Assembly (NCBI GenBank): GCA_947084935.1
Contig: CAMTUH010000002.1
Location: 44,162-108,161, forward strand
Direction of reading: 5' to 3'
DNA: 64,000 nucleotides
DNA from: CAMTUH01 sp947084935
GTDB taxonomy: Bacteria; Pseudomonadota; Gammaproteobacteria; Coxiellales; Coxiellaceae
Within the stretch, counting starts at the first letter, position 1. Every line of letters begins with the position of its first letter. The translations under genes and the position numbers were made by a program. Below, piece after piece: positions 23,966 through 32,813 of this stretch. The notes beneath the pieces were generated by a model that made no database searches, was not told where the DNA came from, and saw nothing but the letters and a program-made list of their open reading frames with translations.

Positions 23966-24790
23966 ATGTCCACCTACATCATCGGAGACGTTCAAGGGTG
24001 TTATCACGAATTGCAAGAATTATTGCGCCTCATTCGTTTCAACCCCAAAAAAGACCAATTGGGTTTTGTCGGCGATCTCGTTAATCGCGGCCCCAACTCT
24101 CTCGAAACGCTTCGCTTCATAAAATCATTGCCATCACCGATGGTGGTTTTAGGAAATCATGATTTATATTTGTTAATTCTCGGGCTCGATTTAATGCCCG
24201 TTGATTCATACGAACATACTCTTGATAAAATCTTAGAGGCTCCCGACAAAATAGAATTGCTCTCTTGGCTTCGACAACAGCCGCTCATTTATCACGATGC
24301 AAAGAAGAATTTTTTGCTCGTGCATGCGGGTCTCGCACCCCAGTGGTCGATTCAACAAAACATCGATCACGCGCATGAAGTCGAAACGATCTTGCGTGGG
24401 AAGCACCATCAAGATTTTCTCAAGCAGTTGTTCGGTGATGATCCTCTTGAATGGCGCGATGATTTAACAGGACAAGATCGTCTGCGTTACATTACCAACG
24501 TATTCACACGGCTTCGATTCTGCGATAAAAAAGGGCATTTGGATTTAGCGGCGGATGGCAAAGTGAGCTCCGATCCCAAAAAATTCCAGCCGTGGTTTGT
24601 GCACCGTGATCCGCACCAAGACAAAACCGATATTATTTTCGGGCACTGGGCCGCACTGGGTGGAAATTGCGACGCCCCCGGCTGCTACGCGCTCGACACG
24701 GGTTGTGCCTGGGGACACTCCCTAACCGCCCTTCGCATCGAAGACAAGAAGCGATTCAGCATTCCTTGCCGCTCCTCGTTAAGAATGTGA
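23966..24790 (+). CDS. apaH: diadenosine tetraphosphatase, symmetrical
   Basis: 274 residues. It hydrolyses Ap4A to two ADP. Metallophosphatase motifs are intact: GDVQGCYHEL, GDLVNRGPNS, GNHDLYL and the late HxH-type segments VHAG and FGHWAALGG. In many gammaproteobacteria apaH follows ksgA; here three genes have been inserted between them. The gene converges on folA with 2 bases between stops. Confidence 0.95.
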   Translation: MSTYIIGDVQGCYHELQELLRLIRFNPKKDQLGFVGDLVNRGPNSLETLRFIKSLPSPMVVLGNHDLYLLILGLDLMPVDSYEHTLDKILEAPDKIELLSWLRQQPLIYHDAKKNFLLVHAGLAPQWSIQQNIDHAHEVETILRGKHHQDFLKQLFGDDPLEWRDDLTGQDRLRYITNVFTRLRFCDKKGHLDLAADGKVSSDPKKFQPWFVHRDPHQDKTDIIFGHWAALGGNCDAPGCYALDTGCAWGHSLTALRIEDKKRFSIPCRSSLRM

Positions 24791-24792
24791 TT

Positions 24793-25278
24793 TTATTTCC
24801 TCTGTAACTCCACAAACCGATAGGGGTAACTATTTTTTGAATCCGGATCAAAAGATTGCGTGGAAATTTCTTTCCATTCCTTTGGATCCCACGACGGAAA
24901 AAAGGTATCGCCGTCAAACGCCTCGTCAATAATCGTCAAATACATTTTATTTGCCATCGGCAAAGCTTGTTCGAAAATCGTTGCGCCACCAATAATCATG
25001 ATTTCTTTTTCGCTGGTCAGTGCTTTCAATACGGCCTCAAGCGAATCAAAACTCGCGTACCCCGCAATCTTCAAATCTTTTTGCCGCGTAATAACAATAT
25101 TTCTGCGCCCCGGCAAAGGCTTACCGATACTCTCAAACGTCTTTCGCCCCATCACGATCGGTTTACCCATCGTAATAGACTTAAAATGCGCCAAATCCGC
25201 CGGCAAATGCCACGGTAACTGATTGTTTTTCCCAATCAGACGATTTTTGTCCATGGCGACGATGAGGGAAATGATCAT
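24793..25278 (-). CDS. folA: dihydrofolate reductase
   Basis: 161 residues from ATG 25278; a TTG two codons upstream is less likely. It reduces dihydrofolate to tetrahydrofolate with NADPH and is the target of trimethoprim. Landmarks: ISLIVAMDKNRLIGKNNQLPWHLPADL with the substrate-binding Asp in that region, MGRKTFESIGKPLPGR, and IIGGATIFEQAL. The fold is complete and of normal length. Confidence 0.95.
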   Translation of the reverse strand: MIISLIVAMDKNRLIGKNNQLPWHLPADLAHFKSITMGKPIVMGRKTFESIGKPLPGRRNIVITRQKDLKIAGYASFDSLEAVLKALTSEKEIMIIGGATIFEQALPMANKMYLTIIDEAFDGDTFFPSWDPKEWKEISTQSFDPDSKNSYPYRFVELQRK

Positions 25279-25358
25279 GCTCAATAATTTCTCTTTATTA
25301 TTTGTGATATCTTAAATTAAAATACGATGCGTAGGAATTCCTACCTACGAATTAAACC

Positions 25359-25433
25359 GTAGCCTTGATGGAGCGCAAGCGAAATCAAGGAATTCCTGGG
25401 TTACGCCCCGAAGCGTGGCTGCACCCAGGCTAC
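25359..25433. repeat. R1 palindromic repeat
   Basis: Full copy (GTAGCCTTGATGGAGC ... GCACCCAGGCTAC) between the divergent folA and cytochrome c genes. It shows the common centre AATTCCTGGGTTACG. Immediately before it, GTAGGAATTCCTAC at about 25331 is a separate 14-base palindrome. Confidence 0.8.
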
Positions 25434-25467
25434 GGCCTAATATAACGAAGTACTGGGATTTGTCTTC

Positions 25468-27018
25468 ATGAAATTTATTCATCTTGCACTAATCATCGGA
25501 ATCACCGCATCAACAATAACCCTAGCCGCCCCCAGCGATAATTTTACACAAACCGTGCACAAAGACGGATATCCCACCTATCCCACCGTTAACTACGGCA
25601 CGGGTGCAAAGGCCGAACAATTAAAACGTGGCGAATACTTGGTAAAACTCGGAGACTGCATCGCCTGCCACACCGCGCCCAATGGCGGAAAAACGTTTGC
25701 GGGTGGTTATCCCGTCGAAACTCCGTTCGGAACCATTTACACCCCCAACATCACGCCCGACAAAGAAACGGGTATCGGTAATTGGACTCAAGCCGACTTC
25801 GATAAAGCCGTAACGGAAGGAATTTCTCCGCAAGGGCATTACTATTATCCGGCGTTTCCGTTCTACTTTTTTAATATTCTTACCCCCCAAGATCTCAAAG
25901 ACATGAAAGCGTACTTAGACGTGATTCCCGCCGTCCACCAAGAAAATAAAAAATCGGATCTCTCGTTTCCGTTCAATTGGCGGTTTTTGCAACTGGGTTG
26001 GCGCATGATGTTTTTCACGTTTCAAAAACCGGGTCCGTATCAACCCGATCCCAAACAAAGTGCGTTGTGGAATCGCGGTAACTACCTCGTCAATGGCTTA
26101 GGCCACTGCGGCATGTGTCACACACCGTCGTACTATTTATTCTCAAAAAAATATCCACTCGCCGTGCCGATGCGAAAATACGATTTTACCGGCGATATGG
26201 TACAAGGCTTTTACGCACCGAATATTACCAGCACCTTACTCAAGGATACGCCGGTACAGGAACTCGCCGACGTGTTTCTCAAGGATCGACTGATCGGTGG
26301 CGGAGAAGTGCAAGGCCCCATGAAAGAAGCCAATCACGACAGTTTGAAGTATTTAACTATGGAAGACATCAAAGCCATCGACACTTATTTGGTGAGCGTT
26401 AAGAGCAAAACACCCCCAGTACCCTCACACACCCACAAATCCGGTCTGGATCAAGGCTCGGGTACTTACGAAAAATACTGTGCCGGCTGCCACGCCACTG
26501 GGGCGGGCGGTGCGCCTAAAGTCGGTGATTCTGCTGCCTGGGAGCCTCGTCTGAAGTTGGGCCTCAATGCTCTGTATAAAAACGCCATCAACGGCATCGG
26601 TGGCATGCCGGCCAAGGGCACGTGTATGAGCTGCACGACTCAAGACATTCAGTACGCCGTGAATTATATGGTCAATCAAAGTAAACCTGGGGCGGTCGGA
26701 GAACAAACCCAAACCACCACCGTCAAAGCACTTCCTAAATTAACGATGCAAGACGGTAAAAAAATCTACGGCACGCATTGTGCCGAATGTCACGCCCCTG
26801 GAACGAAAGCCCCCAACTCACCCATCGTGGGAAATCAACAACAGTGGGCGCCCATTATCGCGAAGGGCATGGACGTCGTCATCCTAAATGCTATTCAGGG
26901 CTACGGCAAAATGGCTCCGCGCGGTGGATGCACCACGTGCACCGATGCAGAAATCAAAGCCGCGGTAAAATACATGGTACAAAACAGCCAAACCGGAAAA
27001 GATTATAGTCTTTGGTAA
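25468..27018 (+). CDS. periplasmic tetraheme cytochrome c
   Basis: 516 residues with a signal peptide (cleavage near TLA-APS). Four CxxCH haem sites: C64 (CIACH), C214 (CGMCH), C338 (CAGCH) and C438 (CAECH). The N-terminal half resembles the cytochrome c subunit of membrane alcohol/aldehyde dehydrogenases (GGYPVETPFGTIYTPNITPD). The C-terminal half is two tandem cytochrome c5-type domains, each with a conserved non-haem pair (GTCMSCT, GGCTTCT). It lies just upstream of coxB, so it probably feeds electrons to the oxidase. The apparent fusion is unusual. Confidence 0.85.
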   Translation: MKFIHLALIIGITASTITLAAPSDNFTQTVHKDGYPTYPTVNYGTGAKAEQLKRGEYLVKLGDCIACHTAPNGGKTFAGGYPVETPFGTIYTPNITPDKETGIGNWTQADFDKAVTEGISPQGHYYYPAFPFYFFNILTPQDLKDMKAYLDVIPAVHQENKKSDLSFPFNWRFLQLGWRMMFFTFQKPGPYQPDPKQSALWNRGNYLVNGLGHCGMCHTPSYYLFSKKYPLAVPMRKYDFTGDMVQGFYAPNITSTLLKDTPVQELADVFLKDRLIGGGEVQGPMKEANHDSLKYLTMEDIKAIDTYLVSVKSKTPPVPSHTHKSGLDQGSGTYEKYCAGCHATGAGGAPKVGDSAAWEPRLKLGLNALYKNAINGIGGMPAKGTCMSCTTQDIQYAVNYMVNQSKPGAVGEQTQTTTVKALPKLTMQDGKKIYGTHCAECHAPGTKAPNSPIVGNQQQWAPIIAKGMDVVILNAIQGYGKMAPRGGCTTCTDAEIKAAVKYMVQNSQTGKDYSLW

Positions 27019-27066
27019 AATGCGGTAAGCTATAGCCAATTGAGCGCAATAACGACGGAGTGTGGG

Positions 27067-28182
27067 ATGCGCCGAATTTTGATAATTCTAAGTTTTATTT
27101 TCCTTCCAGTCTCTGCTTTTGCTGATTCGTTCACCATAAATATGACTCGCGGCGTAACACCGATGAGTCACGATATCTACGACTTACACATGACCATCTT
27201 TTGGATTTGCGTGGCCATCGGCGTCGTGGTTTTTGGCGCGATGATTTACGCCATGGTGAGGCATCGAAAATCCATCGGCCATAAACCCGCGAAATTTCAC
27301 GGGAGCACCGGCGTTGAACTCACGTGGACCCTAATTCCCTTCCTAATTTTAGTCGCCATGGCCGTTCCTGCAACGCTCGTGTTAATTCGAATGGAAGACG
27401 ACGCGAAAGCCGACGTCAATATTAAAGTGACCGGCTACCAATGGAAATGGCAGTACGAGTATCTCGATTACGGGATCAGTTATTTCAGTAATTTATCGAC
27501 ACCGCGCGCGCAAATCGAAGGCAAAGAAAAAAAAGGACAGTGGTATTTATTGGAAGTGGACAAACCACTGGTCGTACCGATTCACAAAAAAATTCGTTTC
27601 CTAGTAACATCGAATGACGTCATTCATTCGTGGTGGGTACCGGCTCTCGGCGTTAAACGCGATGCAATCCCTGGATTTATTCACGAATCGTGGGCGCGGA
27701 TTGAAAAACCCGGTGTGTATCGCGGACAATGCGCTGAATTGTGTGGGATGGATCACGCGTATATGCCTATCGTCGTGGTGGCTAAAACAGAATCCGATTT
27801 TAATCGCTGGGTGGCCGAACAAACCAACCCAAAAACACCAACAAAAACAGCCGCGCTAAAAACCATGACTAAAGAGGCGTTAATGAAAGAGGGCGAGACG
27901 GTGTACAATTCAAAATGTGCCGTGTGTCATAAATCCGACGGCACGGGAACACCGCCTGCTTTTCCCGCATTAAAAGGCAGCAAAATCGCAACGGGTTCGG
28001 TTAACGATCACATCGCGATCGTGCTCAATGGAAAATCCGGCACATCGATGCAAGCGTTTAAAGACCAAATGAGCGTGGAAGAAATCGCAGCCGTCGTCAC
28101 GTACGAACGCAACAGTTGGGGGAATGACGGCGGCGTCGTTCAACCCGCAGACGTCGCGAAATTAAAACAAGGAAGTCAGTAA
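27067..28182 (+). CDS. coxB: cytochrome c oxidase subunit II with fused cytochrome c domain
   Basis: 371 residues from ATG 27067; GGAG lies 8 bases upstream, whereas the longer frame starts with TTG. Signal peptide, two TM helices (around residues 38-60 and 80-105), then the cupredoxin domain with the CuA ligands in C222-AELC-GMDHAYM. A C-terminal cytochrome c domain has CAVCH at about 284, making this a caa3-type subunit. Its stop overlaps the coxA start (TAATG). Confidence 0.95.
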   Translation: MRRILIILSFIFLPVSAFADSFTINMTRGVTPMSHDIYDLHMTIFWICVAIGVVVFGAMIYAMVRHRKSIGHKPAKFHGSTGVELTWTLIPFLILVAMAVPATLVLIRMEDDAKADVNIKVTGYQWKWQYEYLDYGISYFSNLSTPRAQIEGKEKKGQWYLLEVDKPLVVPIHKKIRFLVTSNDVIHSWWVPALGVKRDAIPGFIHESWARIEKPGVYRGQCAELCGMDHAYMPIVVVAKTESDFNRWVAEQTNPKTPTKTAALKTMTKEALMKEGETVYNSKCAVCHKSDGTGTPPAFPALKGSKIATGSVNDHIAIVLNGKSGTSMQAFKDQMSVEEIAAVVTYERNSWGNDGGVVQPADVAKLKQGSQ

Positions 28183-29783
28183 TGGCACACACTTCTGAAC
28201 ATCATTTCGGCCCTGAAACCAAGGGATTTTGGCAATGGATTAAACGCTGGGTTTTTACTACGAATCACAAAGACATCGGTACATTATATTTGTGGCTCGC
28301 CTGCGTCATGTTTTTTTTCTCCGGCGCCATGGCCTTATTAATCCGCGCGGAACTATTTCAACCGGGTCTCCGCCTGATGAATCCGGATTTTTACAATCAA
28401 ATGATCACGTTCCACGGATTGATCATGATCTTCGGGGTAGTCATGCCGGCTTTTGTGGGGCTCGCTAATTGGCAAATTCCGATGATGATCGGCGCGCCCG
28501 ACATGGCATTGCCGCGATTAAATAATTGGAGCTTTTGGATTCTACCGTTTGCATTCGCTATTTTGATAAGCAGTTTGCTGTTCGTCAGCGGCCCCGCGCC
28601 GAATTTTGGATGGACGTTTTACGCGCCGTTATCCACAACATACGGCCCTCCCAGTACGGACTACATGATCTTTTCCATTCATTTACTCGGCTTATCTTCA
28701 ATCCTGGGCGCCATCAACATTATTGCCACTATTCTGAATTTACGAACACCGGGTATGACGCTCGCAAAAATGCCGATATTTTGCTGGGGATGGTTTATCA
28801 CGGCATTTTTATTACTTGGCATCATGCCGGTATTGGCGGGCACCGTCACCATGATGCTGACGGATCGTCACTTCGGCACCAGTTTTTTCAACGCGGCGGG
28901 CGGCGGCGATCCGCTCTTGTTTCAACACTTATTTTGGTTTTTTGGTCACCCCGAAGTGTACGTGTTGATTTTGCCTGCGTTTGGCGTGATTTCTGAAATT
29001 ATCCCAACATTCAGCCGAAAAAAATTATTCGGCCGCATCGTCATGGTTTACGCCATGGCCGCAATCGCTTTCTTGGGCTACATCGTGTGGGCACACCACA
29101 TGTTCACCACCGGCATTCCACTACAAGCCGAATTGTTTTTTATGTACGCCACGATGTTAATCGCCGTGCCCACCGGCGTAAAAGTATTTAATTGGGTCGC
29201 CACGATGTTCAAAGGCGCATTGACGTTTGAAACCCCGATGTTATTTGCGATCGGATTTTTATTTATGTTTACCATCGGAGGATTCTCCGGATTAATGCTG
29301 GCCATCGTACCGGCCGACTATCAATATCAAGATACGTATTTCGTCGTGGCGCATTTTCATTACGTGCTCGTGCCCGGCTCGATATTTGCGCTCATTGCAG
29401 GTGTTTATTACTGGCTGCCCAAATGGTGCGGCCGCATGTACAACGAGACACTGGGGAAATGGCATTTTTGGTTAAGCGCTATTTTTCTCAACGTGACTTT
29501 TTTTCCGATGCATTTTTTAGGTTTGGCTGGAATGCCACGACGCATTCCCGATTATGCGTTGCAATTCACGAATTTCAACATGATCACCACGGTTGGTGCC
29601 TTTGTTTTTGGATTCGCGCAAGTGTTGTTTTTAGTGAATGTGATTTGGACCCTACGCCGCGGCACACCTGCTACGGCGCAGGTGTGGGAAGGCGCGCGCG
29701 GTTTGGAGTGGACACTGCCCTCACCGCCCCCCTATCACACGTTTAAGACGCCGCCCAAATTTGATGATTCGATGATTGGATAG
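28182..29783 (+). CDS. coxA: cytochrome c oxidase subunit I
   Basis: 533 residues, about 12 TM helices. It binds haem a and the haem a3-CuB centre and reduces oxygen while pumping protons. The haem/CuB motif FWFFGHPEVYVLILPAFG and the late HFHYVLVPGS are present, as is the N-terminal TTNHKDIGTLYL. Translationally coupled to coxB. Confidence 0.97.
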   Translation: MAHTSEHHFGPETKGFWQWIKRWVFTTNHKDIGTLYLWLACVMFFFSGAMALLIRAELFQPGLRLMNPDFYNQMITFHGLIMIFGVVMPAFVGLANWQIPMMIGAPDMALPRLNNWSFWILPFAFAILISSLLFVSGPAPNFGWTFYAPLSTTYGPPSTDYMIFSIHLLGLSSILGAINIIATILNLRTPGMTLAKMPIFCWGWFITAFLLLGIMPVLAGTVTMMLTDRHFGTSFFNAAGGGDPLLFQHLFWFFGHPEVYVLILPAFGVISEIIPTFSRKKLFGRIVMVYAMAAIAFLGYIVWAHHMFTTGIPLQAELFFMYATMLIAVPTGVKVFNWVATMFKGALTFETPMLFAIGFLFMFTIGGFSGLMLAIVPADYQYQDTYFVVAHFHYVLVPGSIFALIAGVYYWLPKWCGRMYNETLGKWHFWLSAIFLNVTFFPMHFLGLAGMPRRIPDYALQFTNFNMITTVGAFVFGFAQVLFLVNVIWTLRRGTPATAQVWEGARGLEWTLPSPPPYHTFKTPPKFDDSMIG

Positions 29784-29792
29784 TGTTCTGTA

Positions 29793-29827
29793 AATAAGTT
29801 TTTGCACATTCGTTCAGGAACGTACGT
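29793..29827. repeat. R3 single arm, overlapping the ctaG ribosome binding site
   Basis: AAATAAGTTTTTGCACATTCG followed by TTCAGGAACGTACGT matches the left arm of the R3 element at 19043. Its AGGA at 29816-29819 is 9 bases from the ctaG ATG and is the only Shine-Dalgarno-like sequence there. Confidence 0.75.
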
Positions 29828-29828
29828 G

Positions 29829-30377
29829 ATGAAAAAAACCAAAAGAATTGTCATCATTTTATCAATCGTCGCCGTTGGCATGTTCTTTTTTGGTTATGCG
29901 CTCGTGCCGCTGTACAACGTCCTCTGCAAAACACTGGGCATCAATGGAAAACCCACCGCCAATCGTGTCGAAAATCAATCGCACGTTGATGCATCCCGCA
30001 CCATCACGGTTCAATTTCTCGCAAATACCAATGCCAATTTGCCGTGGGAATTTAAGCCACTGACGAAAAAGATAGAAATCCACCCCGGAGAAAATGCGAA
30101 AATTACTTATTACGCCAAAAATCTTTCGGATCACACCATGGTGATTCAAGCAGTTCCCAGCATCACACCCGGACTCGCCGCCAGACATTTGAAAAAAACC
30201 GAATGTTTTTGTTTCACGCAGCAAACGTTGAAAAGCCACGAAGCGATGGACATGCCGTTGATCTTCCACGTCGACGCCACACTCCCCCGCAACATTCACA
30301 CCATCACGCTTTCGTATACGCTATTCGAAGCCACTAAAAAACCCGTCAAAAAAGAAAAGCAGGGACGGTTACGATGA
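29829..30377 (+). CDS. ctaG: cytochrome c oxidase copper chaperone CtaG (Cox11)
   Basis: 182 residues from ATG 29829. One N-terminal TM helix, then a periplasmic copper-binding domain with the hallmark CFCF motif (C126/C128) in ECFCFTQQTL and the conserved LYNVLCK segment. It delivers copper to the CuB site of subunit I. It lies in the expected position between coxA and coxC. The ribosome binding site comes from an R3 repeat arm. Confidence 0.93.
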   Translation: MKKTKRIVIILSIVAVGMFFFGYALVPLYNVLCKTLGINGKPTANRVENQSHVDASRTITVQFLANTNANLPWEFKPLTKKIEIHPGENAKITYYAKNLSDHTMVIQAVPSITPGLAARHLKKTECFCFTQQTLKSHEAMDMPLIFHVDATLPRNIHTITLSYTLFEATKKPVKKEKQGRLR

Positions 30378-30656
30378 AAGAGAAGGAAGGGGAATCTGTT
30401 CGGTCCCCGCCGACATGTCGATTGCAGCCCGCACAAACCACCCCACCGTGGAACCCACCACAAAAGCAAGACGACTACCCCTTCTTACGGGACGATCGTC
30501 TTGCAGAGCAGCCATAAGCTGGTACAGACTACCCAGACGCAGCAATGCGCTCGCTCGTCGATCCGAAATAGAGGCACTGAGTGCAAGACCCAAGAAAAAA
30601 GGAACAATGCCGACGAAACAATAACCGACAATATTGTGCGCGTTGTTGGGATTCAT
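30369..30656 (-). CDS. hypothetical small membrane protein
   Basis: 95 residues, two possible TM helices (GYCFVGIVPFFLGLALSASI and FVVGSTVGWFVRAAIDM). GAGAGG lies about 9 bases upstream of the ATG, which supports translation. It runs opposite to the cox genes and overlaps the ctaG end by 9 bases. Cox operons often have a tiny membrane gene at this place on the coding strand; a plus-strand frame starting at 30374 is present but low in hydrophobic residues. Real gene or not is uncertain. Confidence 0.45.
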   Translation of the reverse strand: MNPNNAHNIVGYCFVGIVPFFLGLALSASISDRRASALLRLGSLYQLMAALQDDRPVRRGSRLAFVVGSTVGWFVRAAIDMSAGTEQIPLPSLSS

Positions 30657-30794
30657 AATTGGAACCTCTCAGGTAAAAGAAAGTAAAAATTTTACTCAAT
30701 CCATTTATCCCCCGTCAATCAAAACCCTACTGGATTGGAAATATAACATTCCCTTAAGCCGGAAATTTCTTTCGACGTAACCCCCCTACCCATA

Positions 30795-30823
30795 TTCTCA
30801 CCATACATTAAAATTGCTATACT
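30795..30823 (+). promoter_or_regulatory. probable coxC promoter
   Basis: TATACT at 30818-30823 with TTCTCA at 30795-30800, 17 bases apart, 26 bases before the coxC ATG. The -35 matches only four of six consensus bases. It would give coxC its own promoter, consistent with the opposite-strand gene interrupting the operon. Confidence 0.35.
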
Positions 30824-30848
30824 CTCGGCGCAATCGCAGGAACTCAAT

Positions 30849-31730
30849 ATGGCCGCTCACAAACAACCTCATTACTATCTCCCTGACCCCAGCCACTGGC
30901 CCATCGTGGGCTCAATCGGCCTGTTCACCCTGCTCGTGGGCTTCGCTAACTGGCTACACGGAAATGCCATCGGCCCTTATCTCTTTTTCCTGGGGGCCTG
31001 CATCGTTGCTTTCATGATGTTCGGCTGGTTCGGCACGGTAATCCGCGAGAACCGTCAAAATTTGCTGAGCGACCCGCTCGTCAACCGATCGTTTCGTTGG
31101 GGCATGCTGTGGTTCATTTTCAGTGAAATCATGTTCTTTGGCGCTTTTTTTGGTGCTCTGTTTTACGCTCGGATGTTTTCAGTACCCTGGCTGGGTGGAG
31201 AAGGAACGGGTACATTGACCCACATCGTCCTTTGGCCAAGCTTCCACGGCGCGTGGCCGGTTTATCAAAACCCTAACCCCGGCGAATTCATCGGCCCCCA
31301 ATCCGTGATGGAGACCTGGGGAATTCCTGCGATTAACACACTTATTTTATTGACCAGCGGCGCTACCGTGACCATCGCGCATTGGGGCGTGATTAAAAAT
31401 CGCCGCAAGCAAATGGTTTTCGCGCAGCTCGCTACCATTATTTTGGGAATTACTTTCCTGGCCATGCAAGCGCATGAGTATGGGCTCGCTTATACTGAAA
31501 AAGGGCTACGATTAGCTTCTGGTATTTATGGCACCACGTTCTTCATGCTCACGGGATTTCACGCGGCGCACGTAACGGTCGGAACAATTGGTCTGTGCGT
31601 GATTTTTTATCGGATGCTTAAACGCGACTTTACCCCGCACAACCATTTTGGATTTGAAGCCATCTCGTGGTACTGGCACTTCGTCGACGTCGTCTGGCTG
31701 CTGCTGTTTATTTTTGTTTATTGGATTTAG
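30849..31730 (+). CDS. coxC: cytochrome c oxidase subunit III
   Basis: 293 residues, seven TM helices. The N-terminal YYLPDPSHWPIVGSIG is typical, as are WFIFSEIMFFGAFFGALF, LLTSGATVTIAHWG, GFHAAHVTVGTIGL and the final WHFVDVVWLLLF. It stabilises subunit I and proton uptake. The downstream oxidase-assembly genes usually found here have moved to 37.9-40.3 kb. The convergent nuclease gene overlaps its last 4 bases. Confidence 0.96.
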   Translation: MAAHKQPHYYLPDPSHWPIVGSIGLFTLLVGFANWLHGNAIGPYLFFLGACIVAFMMFGWFGTVIRENRQNLLSDPLVNRSFRWGMLWFIFSEIMFFGAFFGALFYARMFSVPWLGGEGTGTLTHIVLWPSFHGAWPVYQNPNPGEFIGPQSVMETWGIPAINTLILLTSGATVTIAHWGVIKNRRKQMVFAQLATIILGITFLAMQAHEYGLAYTEKGLRLASGIYGTTFFMLTGFHAAHVTVGTIGLCVIFYRMLKRDFTPHNHFGFEAISWYWHFVDVVWLLLFIFVYWI

Positions 31731-32755
31731 GGCCTGCCGTCAATTGGTAAACTAAGCTCTTCAGGCGTCAAACCCGTTACTTTACTCACGAACTCAATAT
31801 TCGCACCTTGCTCAAGCAGTCGTTCTGCAATCTGCCGTTTCGTCATCAGCTCACCTTTCTGACGTCCCTGCTCCTCCCAGATTTTTGCCAAGGTTACTTT
31901 CGCTTCTTCCAGTCCCTTTTGACGCCCTTGCTCTTCCCATATTTTTGCCAAAGTTACCTTGGCTTCCTCGAGTCCTTTCTGACGCCCTTGCTCTTCCCAT
32001 ATCTGTGCCAGTGTCATTTTTGCCTCCTCCCCTACTTTGGGTGAAATTTCGTGCTCGATGATCCGAACAAATGCCGCAGGATCATCCAGCTGCGCTGTAT
32101 TGCAAATATACCGCAACGTCTTGTAAATATAATCCTCTCCGTTTCGTTCAGCAAGGTCCCGGAGTAGGGGCGCCAAGACTTTCAACGCAGAAAGAAAATT
32201 CTTTGCCCAAATGTGTTTCTGTACCAGTTCCATCACCGCCGCCCAGGTGTGTTGCCTTAAGGTTTCATCGGGAATCTGAGTTAAGTCAATTAAATGAAAC
32301 GGCTTTAGAAAAATCTCCCGGGCCAAGGGTTCTAAGTCACCGAATAACGTAAAGATATCCGTGCTGCCCGTGTAAGGTGCTTTACCCGAGTAAAAAACCA
32401 AAGGAATCACCAGCGGCAAGTCTGCTCTTGGATTTTGCTCCACATAACCGTGCATGATGTCTATCACGTAGCTTAATATCCGAAACGGCATTAAAGGATC
32501 TACGGTTGATTGATGTTCAACCAAAATGCAAACATACCCTTCACCTTTTCCGAACTGCACGCGGTACAGCATATCCGTTATGGTTTCGGACAGGCGTTGG
32601 TCCACGTGATGGCCCGATTCTACGTGCAAGGAATCGAAATTAATTTCAGATAATATTTTTTCCGGCAAGTGTGCCTGCAAAAAGCTTTTAGCCACGCGCG
32701 GATCACTCATGGATGCACGAAAATATTTATCGTGAGGATTATTGAGTTTATCCAT
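31727..32755 (-). CDS. Rpn-family PD-(D/E)XK nuclease (transposase-31 type) with in-frame tandem repeats
   Basis: 342 residues. The N-terminal MDKLNNPHDKYFRASM and YVCILVEHQSTVDPLMPFRIL match Rpn/YhgA-like nucleases; the metal-binding core is the Asp in ITDMLYR and the E-x-Q of VEHQS. Rpn proteins are DNA endonucleases that stimulate recombination. The C-terminal part has about three 20-residue repeats of the TLAKIWEEQGRQKGLEEA type (residues ~245-303), encoded by 60-bp tandem units, forming a likely coiled coil. The end (TGLTPEELSLP) is also typical. Confidence 0.88.
   Translation of the reverse strand: MDKLNNPHDKYFRASMSDPRVAKSFLQAHLPEKILSEINFDSLHVESGHHVDQRLSETITDMLYRVQFGKGEGYVCILVEHQSTVDPLMPFRILSYVIDIMHGYVEQNPRADLPLVIPLVFYSGKAPYTGSTDIFTLFGDLEPLAREIFLKPFHLIDLTQIPDETLRQHTWAAVMELVQKHIWAKNFLSALKVLAPLLRDLAERNGEDYIYKTLRYICNTAQLDDPAAFVRIIEHEISPKVGEEAKMTLAQIWEEQGRQKGLEEAKVTLAKIWEEQGRQKGLEEAKVTLAKIWEEQGRQKGELMTKRQIAERLLEQGANIEFVSKVTGLTPEELSLPIDGRP
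31858..32030. repeat. 60-bp tandem repeat (VNTR) inside the Rpn gene
   Basis: Nearly three units of 60 bases, each with the core CTTGCTCTTCCCATAT and TTTTGCCAAAGTTACC. The units keep the reading frame. Sequence divergence rises towards both ends. Copy number can vary by slippage without breaking the protein. Confidence 0.85.
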
Positions 32756-32813
32756 GCCTTAACCCTAACGGAAAATTTTTTCCTCGGAAATACCGGGGTA
32801 GAGTCTTGAGATA

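Noticed and set aside
31727..32755. Complete insertion sequence
   Set aside because: The Rpn-type nuclease is sometimes labelled transposase, but no terminal inverted repeats or target duplication were found around it.
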